Assembly (NCBI GenBank): GCA_001643675.2 | Contig: LSRY02000039.1 | Location: forward strand, 798,501 to 862,500 | DNA from: Monocercomonoides exilis | Taxonomy: Eukaryota > Preaxostyla > Oxymonadida > Polymastigidae | Length of the DNA: 64,000 nucleotides | Reading direction: 5' to 3' | Shown: positions 24,101 through 35,733 of the stretch, in pieces | Numbering within the stretch: position 1 is the first letter of the stretch | Layout of the letters: every line of letters begins with the position of its first letter | Translations under genes and position numbers: made by a program | The notes under the pieces: model-generated | Told to the model about the DNA's origin: nothing | The model's database searches: none | The model's input: only the letters and a program-made list of their open reading frames with translations

Positions 24101-27100
24101 TTGGAGGTGGAGGCAGTAGAGTTCCCAGAACTTGATGGCCTCTTGGGAGGTTTGGTCAGAGGAAAGAGAAAGTGCAGAGGTGGGTGAAAGAGAAGGAGGA
24201 GGAGAAGGAAGAGAAGAAGAAGAAGAAGAAGAAGTTGAAGATTCATAAGAATGAGAAGAAAAAGGAGAAGATGACTGTACAGTTTGAGAAAAAGCAAAGT
24301 TGAGACGCTGCAAAATGGCAGCAGAAGGAGGATATGCCAAAGTCGAAGGAATAAACGAGTTCTTCACAAAAGACTGGACAGAAGTCATTAATGAAGAAGA
24401 TGTCGATGATAATCTCAATTTGTGTGCAGACGCATAAAACTGATTCACCAGAGGCAAAGAATGACTCAGAGCATCTTCCAGCCCAGTAGCAGCATTATTC
24501 GCATCAGCAGCAATTTTATTGTCCTTTCTGAAGACATCCAGATAAACTGCACAATCATTCAGCTTTTCACCCATTTTCTCTGCTTCTTCTGCTATTGCGT
24601 GCCATTCTGCCTCATTTCCTTTCATTTTCTCTCTGATCGCCTTCAGATCTCTACTCGCACTGGCTTCGTTTCCTTCCTTCACTTTCTTCAGCTGCTGGGA
24701 CAAAAGCTGTTGTTGTCTGTCCATTTCTTCTGCTTCACTTCTCAATGTGCTGTTCAGCTGCTGTGTTGCCATAAGAACAGACGGAAGCAGAACCTCCTTC
24801 GCAAACACCGCTTTTGCTGTCTCCAGTTTGATTGCTTGAGGTTGGAAGGAGTGAGAATAAGAAGAGGAAGATGAGGAAGAAGAAGAAGAAGAAGATGATG
24901 ACATGGGAACAAAGCAACTGCAAATGTCAGAAAGCAACTGCATTGAATGAATCAGCTCATTTGATTCTTCTTCTTCATTATCATCTTTTCCTTCTTTTTC
25001 TTCTCCTCTTCTATTTCCTTGTTTAACATTCTCAGAGAACAGTGAAGTTGAGAACAAACTATTTGAGCAGCTGAGATAGGCGTGTGTGAAAAGATGCAAA
25101 AGTGAGGAAAGAAGCAAAAATGCTTCAGAAACAGAAAGAGAAGGTATCTTTTTCTGAGTTATTGTCGAATTAACAGAAGAAAGAGAATCATTTGAGTGCG
25201 ATGACGATGAAGTTGATATCAACGATGTAGCAAATGCTTTGAAACTATAACTTTTCTTCGCTTCATTATTCGCTTTAGAATCCTCTCTATCCCTCTGTCC
25301 CTTTTGTTTCATTCCCTCTGAAGATCCCAACCCAATCTTTTCCTTTCCCATCTCCTTCTCCTTCTCCTTCTCCTTCTCCTTCTCCTTCTCCTTCTCCAAC
25401 ACATTCAACACACACGCGATGCATTCATTCAGAATCCGCAGTGGAAACAGCAGCTGCACCCGCTTCTGCCCTTCTTTGTGCTTCGAGTGGCACACATCTC
25501 CCAAAAGACCCAGCAGATCAGCCAGCACAGCCGGAGTGAAAGTGGAAAGGGAAGACAAAAGTTCTTCTTCCGGAAGCGTCTTTTCGGAGAAATTATTTCG
25601 GCCTACTCGGAGAAATAGGACTGTGCGAGCGGTTAAAAGGAAAGTTTGTCCGGAAAAGGAGCGGAGAAATAGCCGTAGGATTGCAGACTGACAGAACAGA
25701 CGAGCTTGTGGGGTGATGACTGAAAGGAGGGAGGAAGATGAGGAAGATGAGGAAGATGAAGAGGATGAATATGACGCAGAATCAGTTGTACAGTGGAAGG
25801 AAGAAGCAGAACACGAAACACACAGCACTGACAAAAGCGTCAAATATGTCTCAATACATCTTGGTCTTGGGTCATCCAGCAACGCTGCTATCACAGAAGC
25901 AATTGTTGATAGAGAAATTGTCGATTTTTTTGCTCCTCCTTCGATCGCAGAATTACTAAGATCTTCTTCTCCTTCATCTTCGTCGTTATCATTATCATTA
26001 TCGCCTTCTCCTTCTTCATTCAAATTGTCTGATGAGTTAAGAGGAGATTGTCCATTAGAATCATCAGCATCTGCCTCGTATTCATTTGCACCGTTTCTTT
26101 GTGCATCATCTCCTTCAGCAAAGCCATTCAACCTTCCACTCCTCTCAATCTCCTCTTCTTCATCGCCTTCCCCTTCATCTCCTTCTCCTTCTCCTTCTCC
26201 TTCTCCAGCATCATCTGAATCACTTCCGCTGCTGCTGCCGATGTTAAAGAGAGAATTTGGGGCTGAACAGAAAATAGGCACGAGAATCTTGCTGATTGAG
26301 ACGTTGCATGGAACAAGCTCCACAAACGAGGGGATGAATGGAATGACAGACAAAGCAGCAGATGAAGAGGAAGAGAAGAAAGAAGAAGAAGAAGAGGAAG
26401 ATGCAGATGAAGATGAAGATGACAACGAAGAAGAGAAAGAGGACGAGGTTGAAGAAGAAGCGAGAGAAGGAGAAAGGGAAGGAGAAGCGGAAGCAGATAA
26501 TGAAGACGAGAGGGATGTGTTTGATAAAAGGCTGGCCAGGGCGTCTGTGCAGAGAGAGAAAAGAGGGCGAAGTGGAGGGCAGAAGGGAATGGAGAGCAAA
26601 TGGCACAAAAGAGAAGGGAAGTTGAGGAAGAGCACCAATTGCAGTGTGCCTGGAGATATCGCAGAGGAAGCAGAAATGTGCTTGGCTGCTGAGATTATCT
26701 GGTCAAACTCTTCTTTTGGAGAGAGAAGAGAAGAAGAAGAAGAAGAAGATGATGATGATGATGATGAATTGCTTTGGCTCTGCCACGTATCCCATGAATC
26801 GAATGCATATGACTTCTGAGTCCTTTTGTTTGGAGCTGCTGAAAGTGCAGCCAGCAGAGAGCGAGAAGGCGCAGGAGCGCCATGAACAACCAAGATGAAC
26901 GAGGCGACTGCAAACATCAGCTCATTCAGCGCGTCTGTCTGCGCTTTGCTCACTTCCTTTGTGTTCATCGCATTCTTCACTATGCTCCACCGGGTGCTTT
27001 TTTTGCTCTCTCCGTTTTGGCTTCCTTCTTCTCCTTCATTGTTTTTCCTTTCATTCGCATCGGTTTGTGATTGAGAAGCACCAGACAGTGCAGTATTCAT

Positions 27101-30100
27101 CTGCTGCGATGTTGCTATGCTCCTTCTTCTCTTCTCCATCAGCAACAACGATGACATTCGCCTATGAAGCGTCCTCCCACTTCTTCCCAACGTCCCTCCT
27201 CCATTCAGCACTTGATTCTCACTCTTAAATCCTCCTTCATTCATTTTCCTTCCTTCTCCCTCTTTTCCCACTTCTCCACCTTTTCCTTCCTTTCCCTCTG
27301 TTCCTTCCTCTCCTTCCTCTCCTTCCTCATACCCCCACACTGCTGCCATCTGACACACCACACTCAGCACCGTCTGGCTTGCCATGCACCCTGCCAGCTC
27401 CTTCAGCACATTCCACGCCTTCCAACTGTCTCTGCGGGCTATCAGCACAACCTGCGGAAGCTGCAGACAGAGCGAGCGAAACGGCTGTGTTACGAGGAAG
27501 AAGAGCGAAAGGGCGCTGGTGTGGAGTGTGCTGTTCTTTGAGCACAGAAGAGAGGAAAGGGCAGCAGGAAGACGAGTGCCTGTGAAGTGGGTGAGAGACA
27601 TTTGAGACAGCGTTTCTCTCACTTTTGTGGGGATGAAGGAAGTTTCAATTGCATTGCTGATTGAGCTATTAATTGAACTGCTGATTGCATTGTGTGTGGA
27701 AGTTTTGTTTGCATTCCCATTCGCATATCCTGCGTGTTTTGCTGTCTGCAAGCAATCAAACATGACAAAGGCAAGTCTTTCAGAGAGATTCAGCTGCTCA
27801 ATCAGCAAAAGAAGGTTGAGCACTTTTTTCTTCGTCTCAAGGATGGCTTCTTGGACCTGCTTGGGAAGAGGAAAACGAGGCGAATCTGAAACTCTTTTCA
27901 CTTTCTTCTTGAAAATGGAGCCGATCAAAGAGGATATATGCGAAAAGACGGAGGTCCCAAAGGAAGAAAAAACGGATTTTGAATTGCCTTTTTCATTGTT
28001 GGTTTCATTTCCTTCTCCTCCTTCTTCGTCTCCTTCTTCATCGCTGTCATCTCCTTCTTCATTGCCATCCAGTCTCTTGCTTTCTCCTCCTCCCTCTCTT
28101 CTCCTCTTATCCTTCTTCTTCCCTTTCCCTTTCTCCCTCGCACCCAATGGTGCATAATCCTGCTGCAGAAACGCAACCATCTCAGTCAGCGAACGAGCCA
28201 CAAACATTTCATCCAACATGCTCAAATTGCACACGCCACAGCTCAAAAGAGAAGAAAGAATCGAAATGCACTCACAAACAAAGGAGAGTTCGGTGTTGAT
28301 GCGCTGGCTGATGCGGGAGAGGAGAACGGGGGAGAGCTTGGAGAGGGAAGGAGGAGAGGTGGGGATGGGGAAGGGAAGAGGAGATGAGGAAGAGGAAGAG
28401 GAAGAGGAAGAAGAGGAGGATGGAGAGAGAGAAGAAGATGATGATGATGGTTGTAATGCTTGTAATGAAGAATACGAACTTGTTGATTGAGATCGAATCT
28501 TAGCTGCTGCTATGATGAGTGCGAGTGTGTCTGGAACTGATGACACCTCACGAAGCAGAAACAAGAAGGCTGATTTCTGAACAGAAGAAGAAGAAGAAAT
28601 AGAAGAAGAAGATGATGATGATGAGGAGGAGGAGGAGGAAGAGGAAGAAGAATTTGAAGAAGAATAGAATTTCGAATAATACAAGCTCAATTTGTCTTCA
28701 TCTGGCTTATCCCAAAAGAACAGAGGGACGTTGTTGATTGTGTCGAGATGGCTCCTCGTAAAAACATTGCTATTTTGTTTGCCTTGCTTCTTCAACAATC
28801 CAACTTCCCATTCAAAAACCTCATCCTTCTTCCATTTCTCAATCTTCGCATTCTCTTCTTTCTCTTCTTCATTATTTTCTCTCTTTCTTTTCTTTTCTCC
28901 TTCTTCTTCTTCTTCTTCTTCTTTGTTTGTTTGCGATAGCGTGTCAATATAAAGTGCAACCATCAGTTGTGTCAAACGCGACCGGAGAATCGGAGAAAAT
29001 GCAACAGAAGCGACAAGAGAAGAAGCATCTTTCGTGTGAGGATTGTTGTTAGGGTTGCTCTTTTGAGAAGGAGAAGAGGAGGAAGAAGAAGAAGAAGCTG
29101 ATGCTGATGATGAATTTTGCTGTTTATTTGAACGTTTAGTGTTCTTATTTGTTGAATTCTCATCATCATCATCTTCTTTTTTATTCATTGCCTCCAATCC
29201 AACATCTCCATTCAGCCAATGTTTCAGCATTTTAAAGGGGAAAAGATTTTTCAGTGTTCGAGACAAAACAGGATTCTTTGTTTTTGCTATGCTCAGCACA
29301 AACATTGAGAGAAAAGCAGAAGCAGAAGAGGAAATGTCACAGGATGTTTTGAAGGCGTCTAAGGAAGAAATGAAAGAAGAACGATGAGAGGAGGAGAAAG
29401 AAGAGGAGGAGGAAGCAACAAAAGAGGAAGAGGAAGAAGAAGATGAGGAGGAAGAAGAAGAATGAAGAGAAGATGAGGAGGAGGTGAAGAGGAGAGGGGT
29501 GTAGAATGGAAGAGGATATTTTTCACATGACATGATTGGGAGTGTGGAATGAGATGGTTTATGAGAAGAAGAAGAAGAAGGAGAGGAAGAAGAAGGACGA
29601 TGAGGCGGCGGTGGAGGTGGTGGAGAAGAAGAAGAAAAAAAATCTTTCGGCCGAAATCCATTTGATATTCTTTGAAGAGAAGCAGCAGGTGCAAAAGACT
29701 GGATAGCAGCATGTCGAAAGAGAGGGAAGACAAACAGAGAGGAAGGCAAACAGAGAGAAAGAACCTCAGAAAAGTTGGTGGCAAAGGAAGAGACGAAAGA
29801 AATGGCAGAGGAAAGGTCAGAGGAGAAGATGATAGGAGAAGAGGAAGAGGAAGAAGAAAAAGAAGAAGAAAGAGAAGAAGAAAGAGAAGAAGATAATGAA
29901 GAAGAAGATGATGATGATTGTGATTGTGAAAGAGCAGAAGAGAATACTGAAGTTCTTGCCGCAGTCTGTAGGACAGATGCTGAGTGAGCAAAAGAAGAAG
30001 GAAGCGAAAATGAGGCAGAAGAAGAAGAAGAAGAAGACAGTTCTGAAGAAAACTTATAAGCCGCAGGCATCGGAGTGGTGAATGCATCGTAGAAACAGTC

Positions 30101-33100
30101 GATGATTGGGTGGAAGTCGTCGAAAGCAGAATAATTCGAAGGCAAAATGATGAAACGCGAATTGGCTGACCAGCTTTCAAAGAGCAGGTCGCCTTTGTTT
30201 GATGGGAGAGAAGAAGAAGAGGAGGAAGAGGAAGAAGAAGAAGAGGGGGAATAAAGCAAGTCATTTCCATGGGCCTCGAAGGAGACAGATGTGGAAGTGC
30301 TTAGATCTTCGGATGAAGATGGCACATTTAATGATGATGATGATGATGATGATGTTTTCGTTTCTTTCATCTCTTTCCCTTTCTCTTTCTCCTTCCTTTT
30401 CTCCTTCCCCTTTTTCTCCTTCTTCTTCTCCTTCAAACAATGCGAATATCTCTGCAGTGTCCTGTGCACAAGCATCCTACTTCCCCCCAGAATAGTCAAA
30501 ATACACAGCACTTTCTGCAGCAGAAGAGCAGAAAACGTTCTGATGGCATTCATCTTCCTCTGCTCCCTTTGAGAAGAAGGCATATCACACTCAGTCAGAA
30601 GAGATAAGAGGCTGCCGGCAAGCGAGGAGAAGGTGTAAAGGCTGGGGATGGGGCGGTGCTGGCGGATCTGGCGGAGGAAGCGGATGGTTTCGGAGGAAAT
30701 GGAAGAAGAAGAGGAAGAAGAAAGAGAAGAAGAGGGTGAGGAGGAAGAGAATAACGATGATGAAGTGTCATAAACTTTCCCCTTTTCATTCCTCGTCCCT
30801 TGTTGTGCTTCTTCTTCTTCCATTTCTTCTTTCTCCTCCTTCTCCTCCATCATTTTGCCCATTGCTTCTGCCAAAATGTTCTTCTCCCAAAGTGAAAATG
30901 ACAGCACAGCCTGCCGAGAAGCAAGAGAAGACGACAAAACAGCAGAAATTGCATCGAAATATGGCAGCATCAGAAGCAGCTGGGAAGGAAGGAGTGCAAG
31001 TGGGGTGTCAGATATGCTTGGCCATTCACTCTCGATGGATGCTTCGACGAAGAAGGAGGAGGAAAAGAAAGGAGAAAAAGGAGAAGAAGAAGAAGAAGAA
31101 GAGAAGGAGGAAGAGGAAGAGGATGAAGAAGAAGAAACAGAAGAATGAGAATGTTTTGAAATGAGTTTAGAATTCTGCGACGTGGATGAAATGACAGATA
31201 AATTTGACATGTTTTGTGGATGTGAATTTGACATGAAATGGAGAGGGAAGAAGGGAGGTGTGCAGGAGCGAGAGAAAAGAGAGCGAAGGGTGCTCTTCAA
31301 AAGCATATCTGAAGAAGGAAGAGGAGGAGGAGGAGGAGGAGGCTGTGATGAGGGAGGAAGAGGAGGAAGGTTTGAATGATTTGACAATGAGGAGGAGGAA
31401 GAAGAGGAAGAAGAAGTGGAAGAAGAGGAAGAAGCTGAAGTGAATGGTGATGATGCTAACTGATTTGAAGATGATTTCTGTTTATTTCCTTCTTTTTTGT
31501 TGCCCTTTCCAAACGTTTGTGCTTTTAATCCTTTCGAAGTTGGTTTCATTTTCTCTTCTTTCTCTTCTCCTTCTCCTTCTCCTCCTTCTCCTTCTCCTCT
31601 CCTTCTCCACTTCTCCCCCTGTGCTGCAACAAGATGCCACTCAGCCACAGCCAGCATTGCTTCCCTCATCTTCTCCATTGACACTGCTGCTTCTGTCGCT
31701 GCTGCTTCACACCCAACCACAAGATGAGCGATGCAGCGGAGGCAGAGAGAGAAAGAGGTGAGAAGAAGGAATGTGGCAGAGAGAAGGAGGGGTTGCGCGG
31801 AGGAGGAAGAAGAGGAGGAAGAGGAAGAAGAAGAAGAAGATAAAGATAAAGATGATGATGATGATGATGATGATGACACAGAAAGAGAAGAAGATTCAGA
31901 TTCTTCATTTGAACTTGATTGAAGTGGAATGTCGAAGTGTGATGACACAAAAGGAACCATCTCTTTGAACACTTTTTCGATTTCCTCAGAAAACTTCACT
32001 TTTTCAAGCACATTCAAAATTATCTTCTTTTCTTCCTTTTTCTTTTCTTTTCTTTCTTTCTTCTCGTTCTTCTCGTTCTTCTTCTTCTTCTCATTTTCTT
32101 TCTTTTGGAGTAAACTCAATTTCTCATTCATCACATGCACTTCTCTTATGATAGCCAATATGTCGCTCAATACACCCTGTGACAGCAGCACTTTCTGCCT
32201 CTGCGAAAAGGGGAAAGAAGAAGAAAACGAGTCAAAAGAAAACAAAGAAACAGAAGAAGAAGAAGGAATATCTGCATCATTTCTGTGTGCTTTCTTTCTT
32301 TTGCGTTGGGATGAGGTTTCATCTGATGATTCGGTTGAATCATCATCATCTTCTTCTTCTTCTCTTTCTCCTTTTTCTCTCTTTTTATTCTTTCCCCCTC
32401 TCTTCAAACTATCTTCTTCTTCAAATTTTTCTTCTTCTTCCTCCTCCTCTTTCTCTTCCTCTTCCTCTTCCTCTTCCTTCTTCTCCTTCATTTCCCTCAA
32501 AACTCTCAACACCTTTTTCACTCTCAGTCTTTCAGCCTCTGGTTTCCTCAGCCTTCTGTTCCTCTCCATTTGTGTGTGGTGGAGGAGAGGGAGAGGAGGC
32601 AGCGTAGCTGAAGGATTGAGAAATGTTAAGAGAGAAGCAGTTACTTGGCACAGATCAGGAGAAAGAGAAAGGATAATTGAGAGACGATTGACGCATGAGT
32701 CATAGAGGGTTTTGATGCCTTCATCATCTTCATTGTTGTCATCTTCATTTTCTCCTTTTTTCCCTTCTTCTTTGCCTTTGGCTTTTCCTATCTTTTCTCC
32801 TTCTTTTCCGTTCTTGAAAATCTCTTCTTCTTCTTCTTCTTCTTCAGAATTCACGCCAACGCCATTCCATTCTCTTCCTTCTTCCACACACTCCTTCATC
32901 TGCCTCACAAGAGATGCAACATGCCTCGTCTCTAAGCAAAGAGCCATCCATTGCTCAGGAATCACATGGAACGTCAAAGGAGTGCAGTTGTTTTGCTGAA
33001 GAGAAGATTGACTTGAAGAAGAGGAAGAAGAAAAAGAGGAAGAAGAGGAAGAAGAAGAGGAGGATGATAAAACCTCATCCATTCCCGAGTGATGTTGTGA

Positions 33101-34614
33101 AGATGATAAGCAGAGCATTCCAACAGGTGAAGCATTGAAAGAGACGCTTGAGGAAAGAGATTGTTGTGCAAGACGAGGCGGAACTGGCATCGAAGGCAGA
33201 AGATGCTCACAGACAGAAGATGATGCCTTATGAGGCAAAAGAGATGAAGATAAAGAGGAGGAGGAGGAGGAGGAGGAAGGAGAATAGGAAGAGGAAGAAG
33301 CAGAAGAAGAAGAAGATGATGATGATGATGACAACGATGATCCAAGCAGTGCTGTTAATGTATTGTTTGAGCGAGTGTTGCGCACTTGCTGCATAGAAAC
33401 AGCACACCCTGTGACTTCATGCACCAAAACGAAAGAGTCTCCAGACATCGCCACTTGCCTCCTGCTGTTTGGCCGCATCTCATTCGCAAATTGCTCGGAA
33501 GACGGAGCATCTGCTGCAGATTGATGTGCAATTTCAGCTGAACACACCTCAAAAATTGTGTTTCGGCGGAGCTGGTTTACTTTGCCCTGCTGTTCACAAA
33601 CAGATGTGTTGAGTCTTTTAACCTCTGATTCCAAAGCTTCAATGGAACATTTCGCTTCCTCTTGCTCCTCTGCTTCTGTCGATTGTTTCTTCGTCATCGT
33701 CTCCGTTGTTGTTATCGCAATGTCATTCTTCAAATTCTTCTTCTTCTTCATTTTTAATTTTATTTTCATTTTCTTCTTCAGTTTCCTCAATTTCTCAGTC
33801 AAATTCTTCCTTTTCGTAAGCAGCGCTGCCAGTTCTGCTTCCTCCTTCCACAGTGGAAGCAGCTCCAGACACTTCGGCACCTGTTTGATTGAATCTTTCC
33901 TCTTCTCTCCATTCAAAGCAGAAGATGTTGTGTGTTTGCTGTTTGAAGCCAAATATTGAGCAGATGACGAAGAAATTTTTGATGGAAGAGAAGAAGAAAG
34001 AGAAGATGAAGCAGAAGCAGAAGAAGAAATGGCAGAAACCGCAGAAAGAGAAGTTGCTTGCTTTGGAGCAGCAGAGCCATCAGCAGCCTTCAGCCGCCCA
34101 ACAAAATACGACAAGTCCCTCGCTTTCCCCTCTTGTGCCTGTCTAAACTGCTCTTCGTCAAAACCCACATGCTCGTCGGTGCTTCGGAATCGCAGCCGGA
34201 TCCAATCTCCGCATCTGATTTCATTCTGCTCTTCGCTTTCTTCTTCTGATTCTTCTTCTTCTTCTTCTTCTTTTGCTTTGGCTTCTGCTTCTTCTTCTCT
34301 TTCATCTTCTCTTGACCTTCCCCTCCTTTTCATCTTTTCTTCCCTCTCGTTTTCATCCTCTTCCTCTGCCAGCAAAGCATTTGGCCTCTCTTCCATTTCT
34401 GTTCCCATCCAACTTCTCTTGCAAGCACCGTATTTTGTGCCACAAGCAGCAGAAGAGCCAAACAGCTCTTTTCTTTCTCGTCTGCTCACTTTCTCCACCA
34501 CAAACGCATCCCCTGTGCTGAACGGCATGCTCTGAGCAGCGGATCCAGAAAGCTTTTTGACACAAAGTTTTCTCTTTGTTCGGTGCAAAGGTGATGATTT
34601 CACTTTCACAATTG

Positions 34615-34646
<32 letters not shown>

Positions 34647-35733
34647 GAAAAGAAAAGAAAAGAAAAGAAAAGAAAATAAAGAAAAGAAAAAATAGTCAAA
34701 AGGAAAAGGAAATGAAATGAAATGAATCAGATGGAGAGGTTTTTTTAAAAAAAAAAAAAGGATATCTAAAGAATATCAAACTTTCAGTGCAGATAATTCC
34801 ATTAGATGAATTTGCTGTCAAAGAAATGATGGATCCAGACACAATAACCTCTTCAGCTTGCTTTTCTTTGCTTTTTCCTATTTTAGTCTTTCTTTCTGTT
34901 TCTTTACTACTCGTGTCGTAGCTAACGCTGCTAAAGATTTTCATCCGCCACTCTTTCTTCTGCGAAACAGAAACTCCTGTTCCTCGCTCATCGACCTTTT
35001 GCACAAACACACAATCCATCAAAAGTTTATTGATGAACCAGATAAATTATTATAAAAATGAAAAAATGTTTTTTGATGCACTGTTGCACACCGCAAGGAA
35101 TAACCCAGTAAGCTTATGTCGCAGTACAACGCGATCATTCTTTGTTATAATCATTCCTTTGAACATCTGCTGATTTACACCTTCAATGAACCACAAAACT
35201 AAAATAAAAGTCAAACAATATCATTGAGAATAAAAATAACAATAAAAATAATTATTGCAAAAGAATGTCATCCAACCTTCAGGCGAAGAGTTTTCACAGC
35301 GCTTCATAAACGGCATGATTTCTCCTGTTTCCGAATTAAATCGTTCTTTGCGTGCTGCAAGGCAGCTCCCGGTAACTACACACTAAATTTTTTTTAAAAA
35401 AAATACATATTCAACAAATTAAGCATTAATGCTAACCTTCAATGTCACTGCGCTACCGAATTTTAAATGTCTTTAAAAGTCTTTATATTGAAATATTTCA
35501 TACACCAATGAAAATACATACTTCTCCGCTCCATTTCGTGTTTCTTGTGCAGGGATGATGCGCCACAAATTGTACTTCGAGTCTTCATCAACGTAGGGTT
35601 CTGCTTCAGAAATCAGGTGCTGAATCGACAATAAATGGTGATCCGCGTTTAAGACGCCTGGCTTCCCTCCCTTCTTTGGGACAGTGATTAAACGTACTAT
35701 TGTGTAGTAATCAATGCATTGATTGGCACTCAT
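15194..35733 (-). CDS. Giant IP3R/RyR-family Ca2+ channel with SH3 and villin headpiece
   Basis: Probable ligand-gated Ca2+ release channel of an internal membrane. My model has six exons: 35733-35522, 35470-35437, 35382-35277, 35198-35092, 34995-34782 and 34602-15194. The five introns (51, 54, 78, 96 and 179 nt) start GTATGT, GTTAGC, GTTGGA, GTGTGC and GTTTGA and end AG, and phases agree throughout, giving 6,693 residues. Domains in order: MIR-type beta-trefoil repeats (1 to about 370); a long middle with RIH-like helical regions split by Ser, Glu and Lys tracts; a QGPCxGNQQC segment like the IP3R RIH-associated domain (about 4,460); six-helix channel and CxxC...HxxxxH linker (about 4,992-5,300); proline-rich region (about 5,555-5,682); SH3 (5,799-5,853); E/K/R helix (to about 6,530); villin headpiece (6,659-6,693). 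The ATG at 35733 is the most upstream in a plausible exon; an earlier exon is possible. IP3Rs are about 2,700 and RyRs about 5,000 residues, so the excess is low-complexity insertions and the tail. Confidence 0.85.
15197..15301 (-). other. C-terminal villin headpiece subdomain
   Basis: The last 35 residues, ending at the TGA at 15194-15196, match the villin headpiece subdomain in length and pattern: three core phenylalanines in spacing F-x3-F-x6-F (EEFEKVFEMTKEAF), then LPKWKQ and a run of lysines, and a terminal G-Y-F. Villin ends LPLWKQ ... K-K-E-K-G-L-F. The tryptophan, proline and lysines of the actin-binding face are present. One core leucine near the end appears replaced by lysine. Headpieces bind F-actin and occur at the extreme C-terminus, as here. 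Confidence 0.85.
15688..17700 (-). other. Very long E/K/R helix (coiled coil or single alpha-helix)
   Basis: About 670 residues with almost only E, K and R, arranged in short repeats such as EEERKRKEEEERLRREEEE. Alternating acidic and basic blocks without a regular hydrophobic a/d pattern favour a rigid single alpha-helix rather than a classic coiled coil. If fully helical it would be roughly 100 nm long (0.15 nm per residue, general knowledge). The DNA is an imperfect array of roughly 24-60 bp units. Confidence 0.75.
17715..17881 (-). other. SH3 domain in the channel tail
   Basis: The segment begins VVVKVLYNF (ALYDF-type start), has the paired tryptophans in EKKEQWWMC and ends GERGICPFNYLKV, matching the SH3 G-x-x-P-x-N-Y signature. 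Length is about 55 residues, normal for SH3. It sits between a charged helix and the long E/K/R region. Confidence 0.82.
18230..18612 (-). other. Proline-rich segment of the channel tail
   Basis: About 125 residues dominated by P, S, L and E, including PPPPPADDL, PPLPPENEELPPPLPIP and a repeated SLPPSLPPSLPPS array near the end. Such sequence binds SH3, EVH1 or profilin in other proteins. It lies about 120 residues before the SH3 domain of the same polypeptide. Confidence 0.75.
19388..20302 (-). other. Six-helix channel, pore and zinc linker domain
   Basis: Hydrophobic helices lie at about 20235-20300, 20120-20185, 19930-20030 (one or two segments), 19760-19845 and 19505-19600. The last helix runs into LFNIVSGIIIDAFGELREE, very close to the IP3R sequence LIFGVIIDTFADLRSE. 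The next segment is the linker, with a C-x2-C pair (CFVCGL) and an H-x4-H pair (RHIEAQH), the C2H2 zinc site that couples cytosolic domains to the gate in IP3R and RyR. The pore loop reads SCFLALLGQFPTGGEWLML, at the place where IP3Rs and RyRs have GGGVGD or GGGIGD. This assignment to the superfamily is secure; choosing between IP3R and RyR rests mainly on the linker. Confidence 0.88.
21150..21960 (-). other. RIH-associated-like region of the giant channel
   Basis: The segment around 21862-21925 encodes IRTLTEVLQGPCVGNQQC, which resembles the LTEYCQGPCHENQNC segment of the IP3R RIH-associated domain just before the channel. The following several hundred bases encode helical sequence with few low-complexity inserts (LLLGCIEGPTG, VHEIPALKKDMHNTAVKML), as expected for the conserved part of this domain. 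Its outer limits are approximate. Confidence 0.6.
34160..35733 (-). other. MIR/beta-trefoil region of the giant channel (exons 1-6)
   Basis: Spliced together, the small exons give several MIR-like units in the order seen in IP3Rs: YYTIVRLITV ... YNLWRIIPA; FGSAVTLKCVVTGSCLAA; PEVLWFIEGV; NDRVVLRHKLTGLFLAVDE; and VSGSIISLTANSSNG. The VLWFIEGV ... VLRHKLTGLFLAV pair matches the ALWEVEVV ... FRFKHLATGHYLAA region of human IP3R1, which I compare from memory. In IP3Rs this part forms the suppressor and ligand-binding core. Whether the basic residues that hold IP3 are kept cannot be judged by eye. Confidence 0.7.
34603..34781 (-). other. Intron 5 of the channel gene, with (TTTTC)n tract
   Basis: On the coding strand the intron starts GTTTGATATTC and ends TTGTGAAAG. 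It contains about thirteen TTTTC units (plus-strand AAAAG array, 34621-34690) in place of an ordinary polypyrimidine tract. Without splicing, the giant frame would start with a nonsense-like F/L/S-rich peptide. Splicing joins a phase-1 exon end (34782) to a phase-2 start (34602) and restores a MIR-like segment. This is the longest of the five introns. Confidence 0.7.

Noticed and set aside
25713-26819. Plus-strand open frame of 368 codons rich in E and S
   Set aside because: Antisense of Ser- and Glu-rich tracts in the channel exon; no independent protein-like sequence.
34616-34699. F/L/S-rich hydrophobic leader as a signal peptide of the giant channel
   Set aside because: It is the translation of the (TTTTC)n tract of intron 5; splicing to the upstream exons gives a far better IP3R-like N-terminus.
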